Assembly (NCBI RefSeq): GCF_021129155.1
Contig: NZ_JAJOMC010000003.1
Coordinates: forward strand, 62,001-126,000
Reading direction: 5' to 3'
Length of the DNA stretch: 64,000 nucleotides
Source: Arthrobacter sp. AK04
GTDB lineage: Bacteria > Actinomycetota > Actinomycetes > Actinomycetales > Micrococcaceae
The notes below the pieces were generated by a model. The model had not been told where the DNA came from, searched no databases, and saw only the letters and a program-made list of their open reading frames with translations. A program made the position numbers and the translations under genes. Below, in pieces: positions 43,643 through 52,783 of the stretch; position 1 is the first letter of the stretch; every line of letters begins with the position of its first letter.

Positions 43643-44662
43643 TCAGCGGATTGCGACGGCGTTGGACGGCGAACCGACGCCGCCGGGCAGCCTGAGGGGC
43701 GCAGCAACAACCATGCAGTCATAGCGCCCGTCGGCGTGGCAGACCTCAGCTAACTCGTCCAGCTGCCAAAGTTCGCCGATGGCGAGACCAAGCAACGGTA
43801 TGAGGATGCGATGCAGCATGCCGGTGTGGGAGGACGGCGGCAGTTGTCCAAGAGTGTCCGCGTGGACACTCAGCTGCGAGCCCGCCGCCGGCCAGACTTC
43901 CAGGGCGACGTTGTCGGCTGCTGCCAGCGCCACACGGTGGTTCCAAAGCCACGCAGCAGTGTCATGACTTTGTTCCAAACCGACGGACACCAGGGGCATG
44001 TCCGAAAACGAGTCAGCGCCCGTCTCGACGTCCTGCCTTATGTCGCGTAGTCGGTCCCCCAGCCACCCAAAACGCAGCAGCAGAACATCGCCGGGTTCAA
44101 CTTCCACCCCTTGGTGGCGCGCTGTCTCGTCCAGCACGCCGGCCGGGACGGACCGCGGCTGGGAGTAGTCGATGGGGTCGCCGATGTGCGCCAAATATCG
44201 ACCCACGTCGAGCAGGACTCCCCTGCCAGCCACGCCGTGTTCGGCATAGCGCTGGATGCCCAGGGTCGGGTTTCCGGCAACCAGCTTCGCTGGTTCGGCG
44301 CCGTTGTAGAAGCCGTAGTCGGGGTGCCCGAAATGACGGAGGCCGTCTATTTGGCTCGTTGCCTGTGGGAAGAGGTTGTCAATCCTGTCGTCCCGGTGGA
44401 ATTCGTTCAGTCCGAAGACGGTATGTTGCAGGGACCCACGGTGGGAGATCAGCGGCTGTGGGAAGGCATCCAAGGGAAGGTCGAGGGAGTAGGTTGCACC
44501 GCCACGGACCAGGCCAGCGGCACGGATCCGCCGCTCCGGAGTTAGGAAGTTGAGGGTGCCGAGATCGTCCTCCGGGCCGAAGAGCCCCCAACTGCTGCCT
44601 GCTGGCGCGTCCGTGCGGGCCAGCAGGTCGTCGTAGTTGGGCAGGCCGTCCTGATGGTTCAT
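43643..44662 (-). CDS. cyclase-family (kynurenine-formamidase-like) metal-dependent hydrolase
   Basis: 339 residues, PF04199-type. The segment [11 protein letters not shown] (about 103-113) occupies the place of the family HxGTHxDxxxH metal motif and [13 protein letters not shown] (about 190-202) is typical. This long subgroup includes hydrolases of amide, lactone or cyclic diketone bonds. Its ATG overlaps the stop of the upstream dehydrogenase gene by 4 bp (ATGA). In this operon it could open a ring or lactone made by the cycloisomerase-like enzyme. Substrate unknown. Confidence 0.78.
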   Translation of the reverse strand: MNHQDGLPNYDDLLARTDAPAGSSWGLFGPEDDLGTLNFLTPERRIRAAGLVRGGATYSLDLPLDAFPQPLISHRGSLQHTVFGLNEFHRDDRIDNLFPQATSQIDGLRHFGHPDYGFYNGAEPAKLVAGNPTLGIQRYAEHGVAGRGVLLDVGRYLAHIGDPIDYSQPRSVPAGVLDETARHQGVEVEPGDVLLLRFGWLGDRLRDIRQDVETGADSFSDMPLVSVGLEQSHDTAAWLWNHRVALAAADNVALEVWPAAGSQLSVHADTLGQLPPSSHTGMLHRILIPLLGLAIGELWQLDELAEVCHADGRYDCMVVAAPLRLPGGVGSPSNAVAIR

Positions 44663-45786
44663 GCATCGTCCTTCGATGTCGCTTCGCTCATATCGGGGAG
44701 GTCCGGGATGAGCAGGACCTTGCAGGATTCTTCAGACAGGAGCTTGATGGCTTCGTCGAAAGCAGACAGTGGAAGGCGGTGGGTAATGAACCTGGACAGG
44801 TCCAGCTTGCCGCTGGCCACCAGCTCTGCAATGTTCTCCCACGTGCCCCATAGGGCCCGGCCGAAGCTGCCGGTAAAAGTCAAGCCCTTCTTTATCAGGT
44901 AAGCGGCGACATCCACTTCAATAGCACGGCCCGGAATTCCGACGGCGACGATTGTCGCCTCCCTGCGCAGAGCCTCAAGGAGGGACGGCAATGCCGCAGG
45001 GACCCCCGAGGCTTCGAACGCGACGTCGAAACCGAACTTTTCGCCAGAGAGCCGGCGGCAGGTGCCAACAACGTCGTCGGTAGGGGCAAGCGGCGTTGCC
45101 CCCAGTTCTGCGATAAGCCCCCGACGGTAGGCATTGGGTTCAACAACCACCACGTTGCCTGCACCGAGCGCACGCGCGATCGCAGCTATGAACAGGCCCA
45201 CAGGCCCTCCACCGCTGATCACCACGTCTGCTCCGGTAAGGTCAATCTTTGACCGCTGGATAGCGTGCATTGCTACCCCTGCCGGTTCCAGGAGGGCTGC
45301 TTGTTCAAGGGGAAAATTCTCGGGCAACTTGAAGCAGGCAGTGGCCGGGACGACCAGCCGTTCAGCGAAGCCGCCATCTAAATGCAGGCCTAGCAATTTC
45401 ATGTTGAGGCAGTTGTGGGCATTCCCATTGCGGCACGGATAGCAGTCCCAGCAAGCGACGTGGGATTCAAGGGCCACTGTGTCCCCAATGGCCAGGGAGC
45501 CAACCGCAGATCCGACCTCGATGACTGTGCCGGCGCACTCGTGCCCCAGCACTACCGGGATGTTGAGGTTGAACGCCTGCGCCATGGGTGAATATTCGTA
45601 GAGCTCGCGATCGGTTCCGCAGACAGAGGCTGCGGCGATCCGGATTCTTACTTCATCCGGAGAAATCCGTCGCTCCGGGTAGTTGTCGGCAAAACCGGCA
45701 CCGCGTTCCGGTCTTGCTTTGACCACGGCGCGCATTGTGCCGAATGACTGTAACGATGCGTTCTCAGGAGCGCTTAGGGACGTCAT
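44659..45786 (-). CDS. zinc-dependent medium-chain alcohol dehydrogenase
   Basis: 375 residues. Zinc motif SVCGTDRELYE and GHECAGTVIEVG; structural cysteines in CWDCYPCRNGNAHNC. Nucleotide motif GGGPVG. I chose ATG 45786 because earlier in-frame starts lie inside the upstream gene; the later ATG 45735 is an alternative. Coupled by ATGA to the cyclase gene. It probably oxidises a secondary alcohol intermediate of the operon's unknown substrate. Confidence 0.85.
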   Translation of the reverse strand: MTSLSAPENASLQSFGTMRAVVKARPERGAGFADNYPERRISPDEVRIRIAAASVCGTDRELYEYSPMAQAFNLNIPVVLGHECAGTVIEVGSAVGSLAIGDTVALESHVACWDCYPCRNGNAHNCLNMKLLGLHLDGGFAERLVVPATACFKLPENFPLEQAALLEPAGVAMHAIQRSKIDLTGADVVISGGGPVGLFIAAIARALGAGNVVVVEPNAYRRGLIAELGATPLAPTDDVVGTCRRLSGEKFGFDVAFEASGVPAALPSLLEALRREATIVAVGIPGRAIEVDVAAYLIKKGLTFTGSFGRALWGTWENIAELVASGKLDLSRFITHRLPLSAFDEAIKLLSEESCKVLLIPDLPDMSEATSKDDA

Positions 45787-45817
45787 GTGTTTGAACCAAT
45801 CTTCCAGGACCTGCCGT

Positions 45818-46942
45818 TTAGGGTTTCGTGGCACCGTCGACGCGGTAGAAGGCAAGCTTTTCCTCGTCGATCCTCGCACCGACGCCAACACCCTCCGGTA
45901 CGTTTATTCGGCCTTCCCGGATGACGAGCGGCTCCGCAAGGAGATCGTCCGCCATGTCGAGGAAGTTCGAAAGCTCGCCCGCACGGCGGCTTGTGGCCTC
46001 GTGAGCCGCGCCGAACACAATCGTGGCGATAGTGCCTATCTGCGTGTCTATTTGGTTACCCATGTAGGTGTCGACGCCCAGTCCTGTGCTCAACCCTAGA
46101 ATTTCCTGGGCTTCTGTGAATCCGCTCCGGGCGGTCTTGATGCAGATGGCGTTGCATCCACCTGAAAGCAGTTCACGAGAGGCGTCGCCCGCCGTGGGGA
46201 CGCTTTCGTCGCCGACGATGGGAATCGCGGACTGCTCTACAAGCCGCCGCCGCCCCATCGCTTCCTTCGCGTCGCAGGGCTCTTCGAGGAAGCTGAGGCC
46301 AAGGTCCTCAGTGCGCCGAAGCACCTCGAGTGCCTCATTTGCCGTCCAGCCGCGGTTGGCGTCGAGATAGAGGTCTACGTTGTCCCCCAGCCCTTGGCGA
46401 AGAACACGGCAGGCTTCAATGTCCAGGGCGATGGGCCGCCGACCCACCTTGAGCTTGAATGTAGTTACCCCGTATTCGCTGCCAAACCGCTGTGCTTCCT
46501 CAAGGAGCACCTCGGGTTCTTTGAATCCGAGCATGTGGCTCACACGCATGGAAGGTGCAAAGCCACCGAGGAGACTCCAGACCGAGTTGCCAGTGGCTTG
46601 GCCGATGATGTCCCAGAGAGCGATGTCAATGCCGCCCTTTGCCGTGTTGTTATGCACGGTGCGGCGGAGCACCTGCTGGACCACTTGGCGGCGGAAAGGA
46701 TCCAGGCCAACCAGGGCAGGTGCGAAGATGCTGTTGATTACGGCAACGATGGAAGCCTGCGTCTCGCCGTACGTGTAGGGACGGGGCGGGATGTCTGCCT
46801 GACCTACAATGCCGGTATCCGTATGGATCCTCAGTAACACGTGGTCTGCAGTGGTGACTTCGCCGCTGGCAAACTTCAGCGGTTTGACGTAGGGAATTTC
46901 GTACGGGATTGCTTCAATGCGTTCAATCTTCATGTCCGTCAT
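45818..46942 (-). CDS. enolase-superfamily enzyme (muconate cycloisomerase / mandelate racemase group)
   Basis: 374 residues. The complete active site of the MLE subgroup is visible: K163/K165 (TFKLKVG), metal ligands D194 (YLDANRG), E220 (LEEP) and D245 (GDES), and base K269 (IKTARSG). Such enzymes abstract a proton alpha to a carboxylate for cycloisomerisation, racemisation or dehydration. ATG 46942 is chosen (AAGAGA upstream); 46996 lies in the CoA-transferase gene. No catechol dioxygenase or muconolactone isomerase is nearby, so classical cis,cis-muconate lactonisation is not favoured. Confidence 0.86.
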   Translation of the reverse strand: MTDMKIERIEAIPYEIPYVKPLKFASGEVTTADHVLLRIHTDTGIVGQADIPPRPYTYGETQASIVAVINSIFAPALVGLDPFRRQVVQQVLRRTVHNNTAKGGIDIALWDIIGQATGNSVWSLLGGFAPSMRVSHMLGFKEPEVLLEEAQRFGSEYGVTTFKLKVGRRPIALDIEACRVLRQGLGDNVDLYLDANRGWTANEALEVLRRTEDLGLSFLEEPCDAKEAMGRRRLVEQSAIPIVGDESVPTAGDASRELLSGGCNAICIKTARSGFTEAQEILGLSTGLGVDTYMGNQIDTQIGTIATIVFGAAHEATSRRAGELSNFLDMADDLLAEPLVIREGRINVPEGVGVGARIDEEKLAFYRVDGATKP

Positions 46943-46961
46943 GCTCTCTTTGTACCGGTCG

Positions 46962-47741
46962 TCAGCGCAGGTAAACCCTGCGCGGATCAATCTCATTGCG
47001 CAGCAGGCGCAGTTCCTCGTCTGTCGGTTGAGGTGTGGTCCGCAGGTCGTCTGAAACCTTTAGATCCCATCCGGTGTTCTCGCGGACCTGATCAACCGAA
47101 ACTCCTTCGTGCACGGCGGAGAGCTTCAGCTCGTCATGAATACCCGAACGCGTAAGAATGCCAAATTCCGTGATTACCTTTGTTACGCCCGCTCCCCTGA
47201 CTCGACCGCCATCTGCAAGTGCCCGGTCGGGCCCCGGCGAGGTGCAGAAGTCCAGCTGATCCACGAAGGTGCGTGCATCGTGACGGCGCATTACCACGAA
47301 CACTTCTTTCGAGTTGGCGGCTACTTCCACGGCTCCGCCCGAGCCGGGCAGCCTCACTTTGGGCTTTTCCCAAGGGCCGATGACGGAGGAGTTCAGGTTG
47401 CCCCACTTGTCTATCTGCGCCGCACCTAGGAACCCCACGTCTATATGGCCCCCTTGGAGGACGTAGCCGAACAGGACGGGCATCGACAGAACAGCCTCAG
47501 CTCCTGTGATGAGGACAGCGTCTGCAATTGTTTCAGGAAGGTGGGATGGGTGGGCTCCACAAACCCCTGATTCGTACACGATTTCGAGATCGGGGGCGGA
47601 GGTCATGCTTGCCAGCGATACGGCGAGAGTCGGGAGCCCAATGCCGGCAAACACAGTGTTTCGACCTGCCAGCTCCCGTGAAGCGACGACGGTGAGTAAT
47701 TCGGTGGCGCTTATCCCTATTTCCGGAGCCAATGAAGTCAT
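46962..47741 (-). CDS. CoA-transferase subunit B (glutaconate-CoA-transferase / IpdB-like)
   Basis: 259 residues. The beta-subunit catalytic Glu lies in IVYESGVCG (about residue 57), and a VLQGGHIDVGFLGAAQIDKWGN segment follows, typical of the GctB/IpdB branch of class I CoA-transferases. It overlaps the A-subunit end by 4 bp (ATGA). As a heteromer it would attach CoA to, or in IpdAB-like members hydrolyse a ring of, the operon's substrate. Confidence 0.85.
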   Translation of the reverse strand: MTSLAPEIGISATELLTVVASRELAGRNTVFAGIGLPTLAVSLASMTSAPDLEIVYESGVCGAHPSHLPETIADAVLITGAEAVLSMPVLFGYVLQGGHIDVGFLGAAQIDKWGNLNSSVIGPWEKPKVRLPGSGGAVEVAANSKEVFVVMRRHDARTFVDQLDFCTSPGPDRALADGGRVRGAGVTKVITEFGILTRSGIHDELKLSAVHEGVSVDQVRENTGWDLKVSDDLRTTPQPTDEELRLLRNEIDPRRVYLR

Positions 47742-48757
47742 TGCTGGTCCTTAGTGTTATCGGTGGTGCTGTGGGCTGACTCTAGCCGTGTTCCGTAATT
47801 CACCTGACCGCTCAAGGCCTCTCCGACGCGAAGCCGGGCCAAAGTTGCCTCACCGAGCTTGGTCAAGTACTCCGCGTGATTTGCTGTCCCGTAAATCCAT
47901 TCATCCATCCATTGCGACAGTTTTCCCGGGTCTGCGCTAATGGCTGACCATGAGCGGTAAAAGTCGTTGTCGCGGTCAGAGTAGCCCTGCGAAAAGGACG
48001 GATGGGTAGCGCCAGGACATTCCACGACAGCGTCCACAGCAAGGGCAGGTATAACGGTCCGGTTGGGATCGGCCCGGATTACGTCGTCAGCGACAATTTC
48101 CTCGACGACGACAATAGCCCGTTTGGCCGCGAAGACAGCCTCCGCTTGGATTCCTGTCAGTCCCCACATCTGTGTGTTGCCGGAGCGGTCTGCCCGCTGC
48201 GCATGGACAATGGTGACATCTGGATTGATTGGCGGCACGACATAAATTTCTTCGTGCCGTCCATCATCGTCGGGAAAAGGCGAACTGACCTTGCGCATCC
48301 CCTTTTGAATGCCAGGCAGGTCCGATCCGAAATAGGAGCGCAGAGGGTAGAAGGGCAAGCGCTGCGCTCCCGCCAAGTACCGGCAAATCATCCCGTAATG
48401 GCTATATTCCTGGTAATCCAAGGGTTCTGGTTCGGCTCGTTCAACCCGTCGCCGCAACTCCCCCAAGGATCCAGCGGATGAGTTGCCAACGAAGGACGAT
48501 ACCAAACTGCTGATGCAGCCGCCGGCGAGCATCTGATCCACCACAATGTCGGCTGTCATGCGAACAAGAGTGAGGTTCCTACGGCGTTGGCGAATGATCT
48601 CGTGACCCGCGGCGGTAGGAATCGCATGTGTGAAGCCCTCAATGGCCACTACGTCGCCGTCGTGGACGAACCGGGCAATCGCTTCCTGCATGGAGAGCGC
48701 TTTGTTCTTGGTCCTGCCAGGGGAAGGCCCCACCGGCAGCGTGCTCGTCGCTGGCAT
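47738..48757 (-). CDS. CoA-transferase subunit A (glutaconate-CoA-transferase / IpdA-like)
   Basis: 339 residues. DGDVVAIEGFTHAIPTAAGH near the N-terminus and the VSSFVGNSSAGSLGE region are typical alpha-subunit features. ATG 48757 is preferred to 48850 because AAAGGAG lies 13 bp before it, although the spacing is long. It is the first gene of the minus-strand operon, divergent from the LysR gene across a region with shared LysR-type boxes (48837-48880). Confidence 0.83.
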   Translation of the reverse strand: MPATSTLPVGPSPGRTKNKALSMQEAIARFVHDGDVVAIEGFTHAIPTAAGHEIIRQRRRNLTLVRMTADIVVDQMLAGGCISSLVSSFVGNSSAGSLGELRRRVERAEPEPLDYQEYSHYGMICRYLAGAQRLPFYPLRSYFGSDLPGIQKGMRKVSSPFPDDDGRHEEIYVVPPINPDVTIVHAQRADRSGNTQMWGLTGIQAEAVFAAKRAIVVVEEIVADDVIRADPNRTVIPALAVDAVVECPGATHPSFSQGYSDRDNDFYRSWSAISADPGKLSQWMDEWIYGTANHAEYLTKLGEATLARLRVGEALSGQVNYGTRLESAHSTTDNTKDQQ

Positions 48758-48836
48758 GGTCAACTCGAAACTCCTTTGATACGCAGGGAACGATGCGTCC
48801 TGTTGCTTTACCTTCCCAAACCAACTTATTGCCCGT

Positions 48837-48880
48837 CCAATACCAATCAAGGGCAGAGTTATCTATGATCTAGATAGATA
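48837..48880. promoter_or_regulatory. putative LysR-controlled divergent promoter region
   Basis: Contains CCAATACCAAT (48837-48847, reverse complement ATTGGTATTGG) and TTATCTA..TAGATAGATA (48859-48880). Both motifs recur before the transporter gene (ATTGGTATT at 49906-49914; TTATCTAA at 49876-49883 and TTAGATA at 49919-49925). Confidence 0.5.
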
Positions 48881-48952
48881 GTCCGCGCCGTCACTCTTAC
48901 CCCTAACTCACGGAGCATCAGGATGGCGGCAAACCACAACCAGGGATAGCCA

Positions 48953-49849
48953 GTGGAATTCAAGGAACTTGAGGCGTTCGTCGCCGTGGCCGAAGAACTG
49001 CATTTCAGCCGGGCGGCTGAACGACTTCAAATCGCACAGCCTCCGCTCAGCTACCGGATCCAGCAACTGGAAAAGCAGCTCAAACTCAAACTGTTTAACA
49101 GGAACACCCGGTCCGTGACGCTCACAGACGCCGGCGAGCGACTCCTTGGGCCGGCCCGTCGGGTCCTTGCCGACGTTGAGCAGGCGAAGGCAGCAGCCCA
49201 GTCACTGACTGCCGGAGAATCAGGCCGAGTTCGCTTGGGCTTTGCTGGTGCTTCGAGCAGCAAGATCCTTCCGCCGCTTGCCCAGGAGGTACGACGGCGC
49301 TATCCCGGCATCGATTTCGTCCTGCAGGGCCAGGTTTACGCCTACGCAGCCTTGGAACAAGTGGTTAGCGGGCGCCTGGACATGGGCTTCGTTCGACTCC
49401 CCATCAACCACCCTGAGGTGAGTTACCGGATTGTCGAACACGAGCGGCTCATTTGCGCGCTGCCATCGTCCCACCCACTTGCAGGCGAGGCGGAGGTTTC
49501 CCTCGAGCAGCTCGCCGATGACCCGTTCATCAGCTTCCCGGCAGAAGGCGGGTCTTCTTTGCGGGCCGCCCTCCTGGAGTCCTGCGCACGAGTAGGGATC
49601 ACGCCAAGGATTGTGCAAGAGGCTCCTGACTCGTACACGATCCTTGCTCTTGTTGCAGCCGGCGCTGGCGCGACACTGACTCTTACCTCCGTACAGCATG
49701 TCCAGCCGACGGGTGTGACGTATCTGCCTATCGCCGGGGAGCCGATCTGGCTCCACGCCGCCATTGCATGGCGCACTGACAGTGCATCACCTGCCCTGGC
49801 GAGGGTACTTGAGGTTCTTGATGAAGTACTTCCCGCGCCAGAAACATAA
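48953..49849 (+). CDS. LysR-family transcriptional regulator
   Basis: 298 residues from GTG 48953. The HTH reads AVAEELHFSRAAERLQIAQPPLSYRIQQLE (about 10-39), and an effector-binding domain follows. It is divergent from the CoA-transferase operon and upstream of the Nramp-like gene; identical short motifs in both flanking gaps suggest that it controls both. Confidence 0.88.
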   Translation: MEFKELEAFVAVAEELHFSRAAERLQIAQPPLSYRIQQLEKQLKLKLFNRNTRSVTLTDAGERLLGPARRVLADVEQAKAAAQSLTAGESGRVRLGFAGASSSKILPPLAQEVRRRYPGIDFVLQGQVYAYAALEQVVSGRLDMGFVRLPINHPEVSYRIVEHERLICALPSSHPLAGEAEVSLEQLADDPFISFPAEGGSSLRAALLESCARVGITPRIVQEAPDSYTILALVAAGAGATLTLTSVQHVQPTGVTYLPIAGEPIWLHAAIAWRTDSASPALARVLEVLDEVLPAPET

Positions 49850-49875
49850 ACGGCGAGGCCCCCGGAGACGCGCAC

Positions 49876-49925
49876 TTATCTAAAAAACCAATTGAACAAT
49901 AGCTCATTGGTATTTGTGTTAGATA
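49876..49925. promoter_or_regulatory. putative LysR site upstream of Nramp-like gene
   Basis: TTATCTAA (49876-49883) and TTAGATA (49919-49925) form a widely spaced inverted repeat enclosing CAAT-AGCTC-ATTG (49897-49909) and ATTGGTATT. The same elements occur in the gap on the other side of the LysR gene. Confidence 0.45.
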
Positions 49926-50092
49926 GCTGAGGCTCCGTAGCATTCTCGTAGGAGCTGTTACACATGTCACACTCGGCGATGATTGCCGAAGTGAGTCACT
50001 TAGCAGGGTTCCATTCGCTACAGCACCGCTGCTGCCAACGCTGGCAGCAGCGGAAGCGCCACCGGACACCTCAACGAGAATGAGCCAAGGCC

Positions 50093-51571
50093 ATGACATT
50101 GCATGATCCACACACCGCCAAAGGGCTGGGGGACAACGAAGCCTCCGGTTCCGGCGGATCTCAGAAAATAGGCCGGCTTCCGGCCCTACGTTGGGCCGAG
50201 CTGCCCAAACCCGTCGCCCTCCGCAAGATGCTTGGCCCGGGCATCATCCTCGTGGCCGTCGGAATTGGCTCGGGCGAATACATCTCCCATCCCTATATCA
50301 CTAGCCAAGTTGGCCTGACCTTCCTTTGGGCAGCGGCGGTCGGGCTGGGGCTTCAGTACTTCATTAACACAGAGGTTGCACGCTACACCCTGGCAACCGG
50401 AGAGACAGCCGTCACCGGCTTTACCCGACTCTGGCGCGGGTGGGCTCCCCTGTTCGTGATTATGACCGTGATTCCCTTCGCCTGGCCCGGCTGGATGAGC
50501 AGCGCCGCCACCATGGTCACCTTTACCACCGGCGGCCAAGGCAATGTCCAATGGATTGCCGTGGCGGGACTTGTGATCATCGGCCTTGTGCTGACTCTTT
50601 CACCGATCGTCTATCAGACCGTTGAGAAGATTGAGTTCCTGAAGGTCATCGCGATCCTGATCTTCGCCGTCGTCATCATCCTCTTCGTAATTGGCTGGGA
50701 GCCATGGGCGGCACTGCCCGCAGCAACCGTTCAAGGTGCCGGACGTATGCCTGAAGGCATTCCCGCGGCGTTCCTGGTAACGGCGATGGTTTTCGCCGGG
50801 GGCGGCGGGGCGCTGAACCTCACGGTCAGCAACTACATTCGTGACAAGGGGTGGGGCATGGGCGCCCATGCGCCCCGCATCGTATCTCCCATCACGGGCA
50901 ACGAAGAGGCCGGATCCGCAACCGGAACGCAGTTCGCCGTCACCCCTGAAAGCGAGGGGCACTGGAAGATCTGGTGGAAGAACGCCAAAACCGAGCAGTT
51001 CTGGTCCTTCTTTGTGATCGGGCTCTTCACGATCGTTATCTTCTCCCTCCTTGCTTACCGCCTGATTCCAGTCGGCTCCTACGAGGGAAAGGGCGACCTC
51101 TCCTTCATCCAAGTGCAAGCCAATATCATCGGCGAACAGTTCGGAGGTCCGCTCCAAACGTTCTACCTGCTCATCGGAACTGTTGCTCTGATGTTCGCGA
51201 ATCTCGCCGTGGTGGACATCGTGGCCCGGGTGGTCGCCGACGTCGTCACTGTGAGCTACCTCCGGGATCACAAGTTCTGGACCGAAGCAAAAATCTACAG
51301 TGCATGCGTATGGACGATGGTAGTTCTCGGCGTCATCATCCTCAGCCTGGGCATCACCCAGCCCATTACACTGCTGGCCATGGCTGCCATCCTTAACTGC
51401 GGCGTCATGGTGGTCTACTGCGCCCTGCTGATCAAGCTGAACCGGCGCCTCCACAAGGTAATTCGGATCAGCCGCCCCCGCATTGTGGCACTGGGCCTTG
51501 CGGTCCTCTTCTATGCCGCTGTTGCAATCTTCACAACGATCACACAAGTTCAAACCGTTATCGGAGCGTAG
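50093..51571 (+). CDS. Nramp-fold transporter lacking the DPGN metal motif
   Basis: 492 residues, about 11-12 membrane helices. The helix-1 region reads MLGPGIILVAVGIGSGEYIS, where metal-transporting Nramp proteins have DPGN; here GSGE stands in its place. The helix-6 metal motif (MPH) is also not evident. This branch is annotated as Nramp-family by fold but is unlikely to carry Mn2+ or Fe2+. Lying between a LysR gene and a dehydrogenase in a catabolic cluster, it may import the organic substrate of the minus-strand operon. It starts at ATG 50093 with AAGG upstream. Confidence 0.8.
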   Translation: MTLHDPHTAKGLGDNEASGSGGSQKIGRLPALRWAELPKPVALRKMLGPGIILVAVGIGSGEYISHPYITSQVGLTFLWAAAVGLGLQYFINTEVARYTLATGETAVTGFTRLWRGWAPLFVIMTVIPFAWPGWMSSAATMVTFTTGGQGNVQWIAVAGLVIIGLVLTLSPIVYQTVEKIEFLKVIAILIFAVVIILFVIGWEPWAALPAATVQGAGRMPEGIPAAFLVTAMVFAGGGGALNLTVSNYIRDKGWGMGAHAPRIVSPITGNEEAGSATGTQFAVTPESEGHWKIWWKNAKTEQFWSFFVIGLFTIVIFSLLAYRLIPVGSYEGKGDLSFIQVQANIIGEQFGGPLQTFYLLIGTVALMFANLAVVDIVARVVADVVTVSYLRDHKFWTEAKIYSACVWTMVVLGVIILSLGITQPITLLAMAAILNCGVMVVYCALLIKLNRRLHKVIRISRPRIVALGLAVLFYAAVAIFTTITQVQTVIGA

Positions 51572-51643
51572 GGCAGGAAGCGTGGCCGGACATAGGCGTC
51601 CGGTCACGCTTCTGTTCGTATCCCCCAACGAAAGGATGCTTAG

Positions 51644-52510
51644 ATGAGCACCCCCCAGATCACCTTCATCGGAGCCGGCGCGATAGGCCTTCCGATGGCT
51701 GTCCGGGCCGCTGCGGCCGGCACGGTTACAGCCGTGGATACATCAACCGAAAGACTCGCGGAAGCGAGTTCTCTAGGACTGCAAACCGCACAATCCTTTG
51801 ACCCGGCGTCAGCGCCGGACGTCGTGCTGGTGATGGTTGCTACCGCCGAACAAGCTGCAGCGGTCCTAAATGGGCCTGAGGGCGTATATGCAAAGGCTGG
51901 CCCCGATTCTACTGTTGTCGTCCTCTCGACGATTGGTCCGGAAGCCATGCAGAAGCTTGCAGCCGAACGGCCGGCGGGGGCCCCGGTCCTGCTGGATGTT
52001 CCGGTCACCGGAGGAATCCCAGGGGCGTTGGCGGGAACATTGACGCTCTTCGCTTCTGGCGATGCAGACGCCATCGAAAAGGTCCGCCCCGTGCTCGAGA
52101 CCATGGGGAAGGTCGTCTTTTCAGGGCCCAACCTCGGTGACGGGCAGTCATACAAGATCGTCAACCAACTCCTTGCCACCAGCCAGTTGGTGGTTGCAGC
52201 AGAAGCCCTTGCCTTTGCCGAACGACTGGGGCTTGACACAGCTTCGGTGTTCGAAGCGGTAAGGGATGGTGCCGGCGGATCTTGGATGCTGGACAAGTAC
52301 GGTCCGCGCATGCTGAACGGCACCGCTGACATCGCCGCACGCGTGGACATTTTCCTTAAAGACGCGGCGCTAGTGGGCGAGACCGCTCAAAGGGTCGGCT
52401 TCGATGGCCAGATGATCACAACGACTGTGTCGGTACTGGAACGTGCAGTAGCCCTCGGCCTTGCTCCGCGCGATGCTTCCAGCGTCATCGACGTCTACCG
52501 CCAAGCCTGA
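51644..52510 (+). CDS. 3-hydroxyisobutyrate-dehydrogenase-family NAD(P) oxidoreductase
   Basis: 288 residues. N-terminal cofactor motif FIGAGAIGLPMAVR (about 6-19), substrate segment DVPVTGGIPGALAGTL (about 109-124), and the catalytic Lys in GDGQSYKIVNQLL (about residue 170). It belongs to the beta-hydroxyacid dehydrogenases (HIBDH/tartronate semialdehyde reductase). GAAAGGA precedes the ATG. It follows the Nramp-like gene by 72 bp and is probably co-transcribed with it. Confidence 0.87.
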   Translation: MSTPQITFIGAGAIGLPMAVRAAAAGTVTAVDTSTERLAEASSLGLQTAQSFDPASAPDVVLVMVATAEQAAAVLNGPEGVYAKAGPDSTVVVLSTIGPEAMQKLAAERPAGAPVLLDVPVTGGIPGALAGTLTLFASGDADAIEKVRPVLETMGKVVFSGPNLGDGQSYKIVNQLLATSQLVVAAEALAFAERLGLDTASVFEAVRDGAGGSWMLDKYGPRMLNGTADIAARVDIFLKDAALVGETAQRVGFDGQMITTTVSVLERAVALGLAPRDASSVIDVYRQA

Positions 52511-52783
52511 CCGCCAGCAGCACACCTGCCCCCTGCGCCCTCGCAAGCCCTGCTGGACGTAGGGGGCACACCCCTGTGGGCAACGCATTCTCTTGCCCTA
52601 TCAGGCTTGCCGGGCCCCGGCGGCCGCAAGCCTTGAAGAACACCAGCACTGACCCTTTGAACTCGCGTTACAGAGTGATTTGTGGCGCAGCACACTCGCA
52701 GTAATAATGAATGGTCACTATTAGCTATTAGCTAACTCGACCTTCCCTACTTCGCCTCTTGGCACCGAACCTCGGAGACATAG

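Noticed and set aside
45818-46942. Assignment of the cycloisomerase-type enzyme to the beta-ketoadipate pathway (catB)
   Set aside because: No catechol dioxygenase, muconolactone isomerase or enol-lactonase is nearby, and the partners (cyclase, GctAB-like transferase, dehydrogenase) differ from a catechol cluster.
50600-51628. 342-codon minus-strand open frame
   Set aside because: Antisense to the membrane transporter gene; its hydrophilic Asp/Glu/His-rich sequence is the expected complement of hydrophobic codons.
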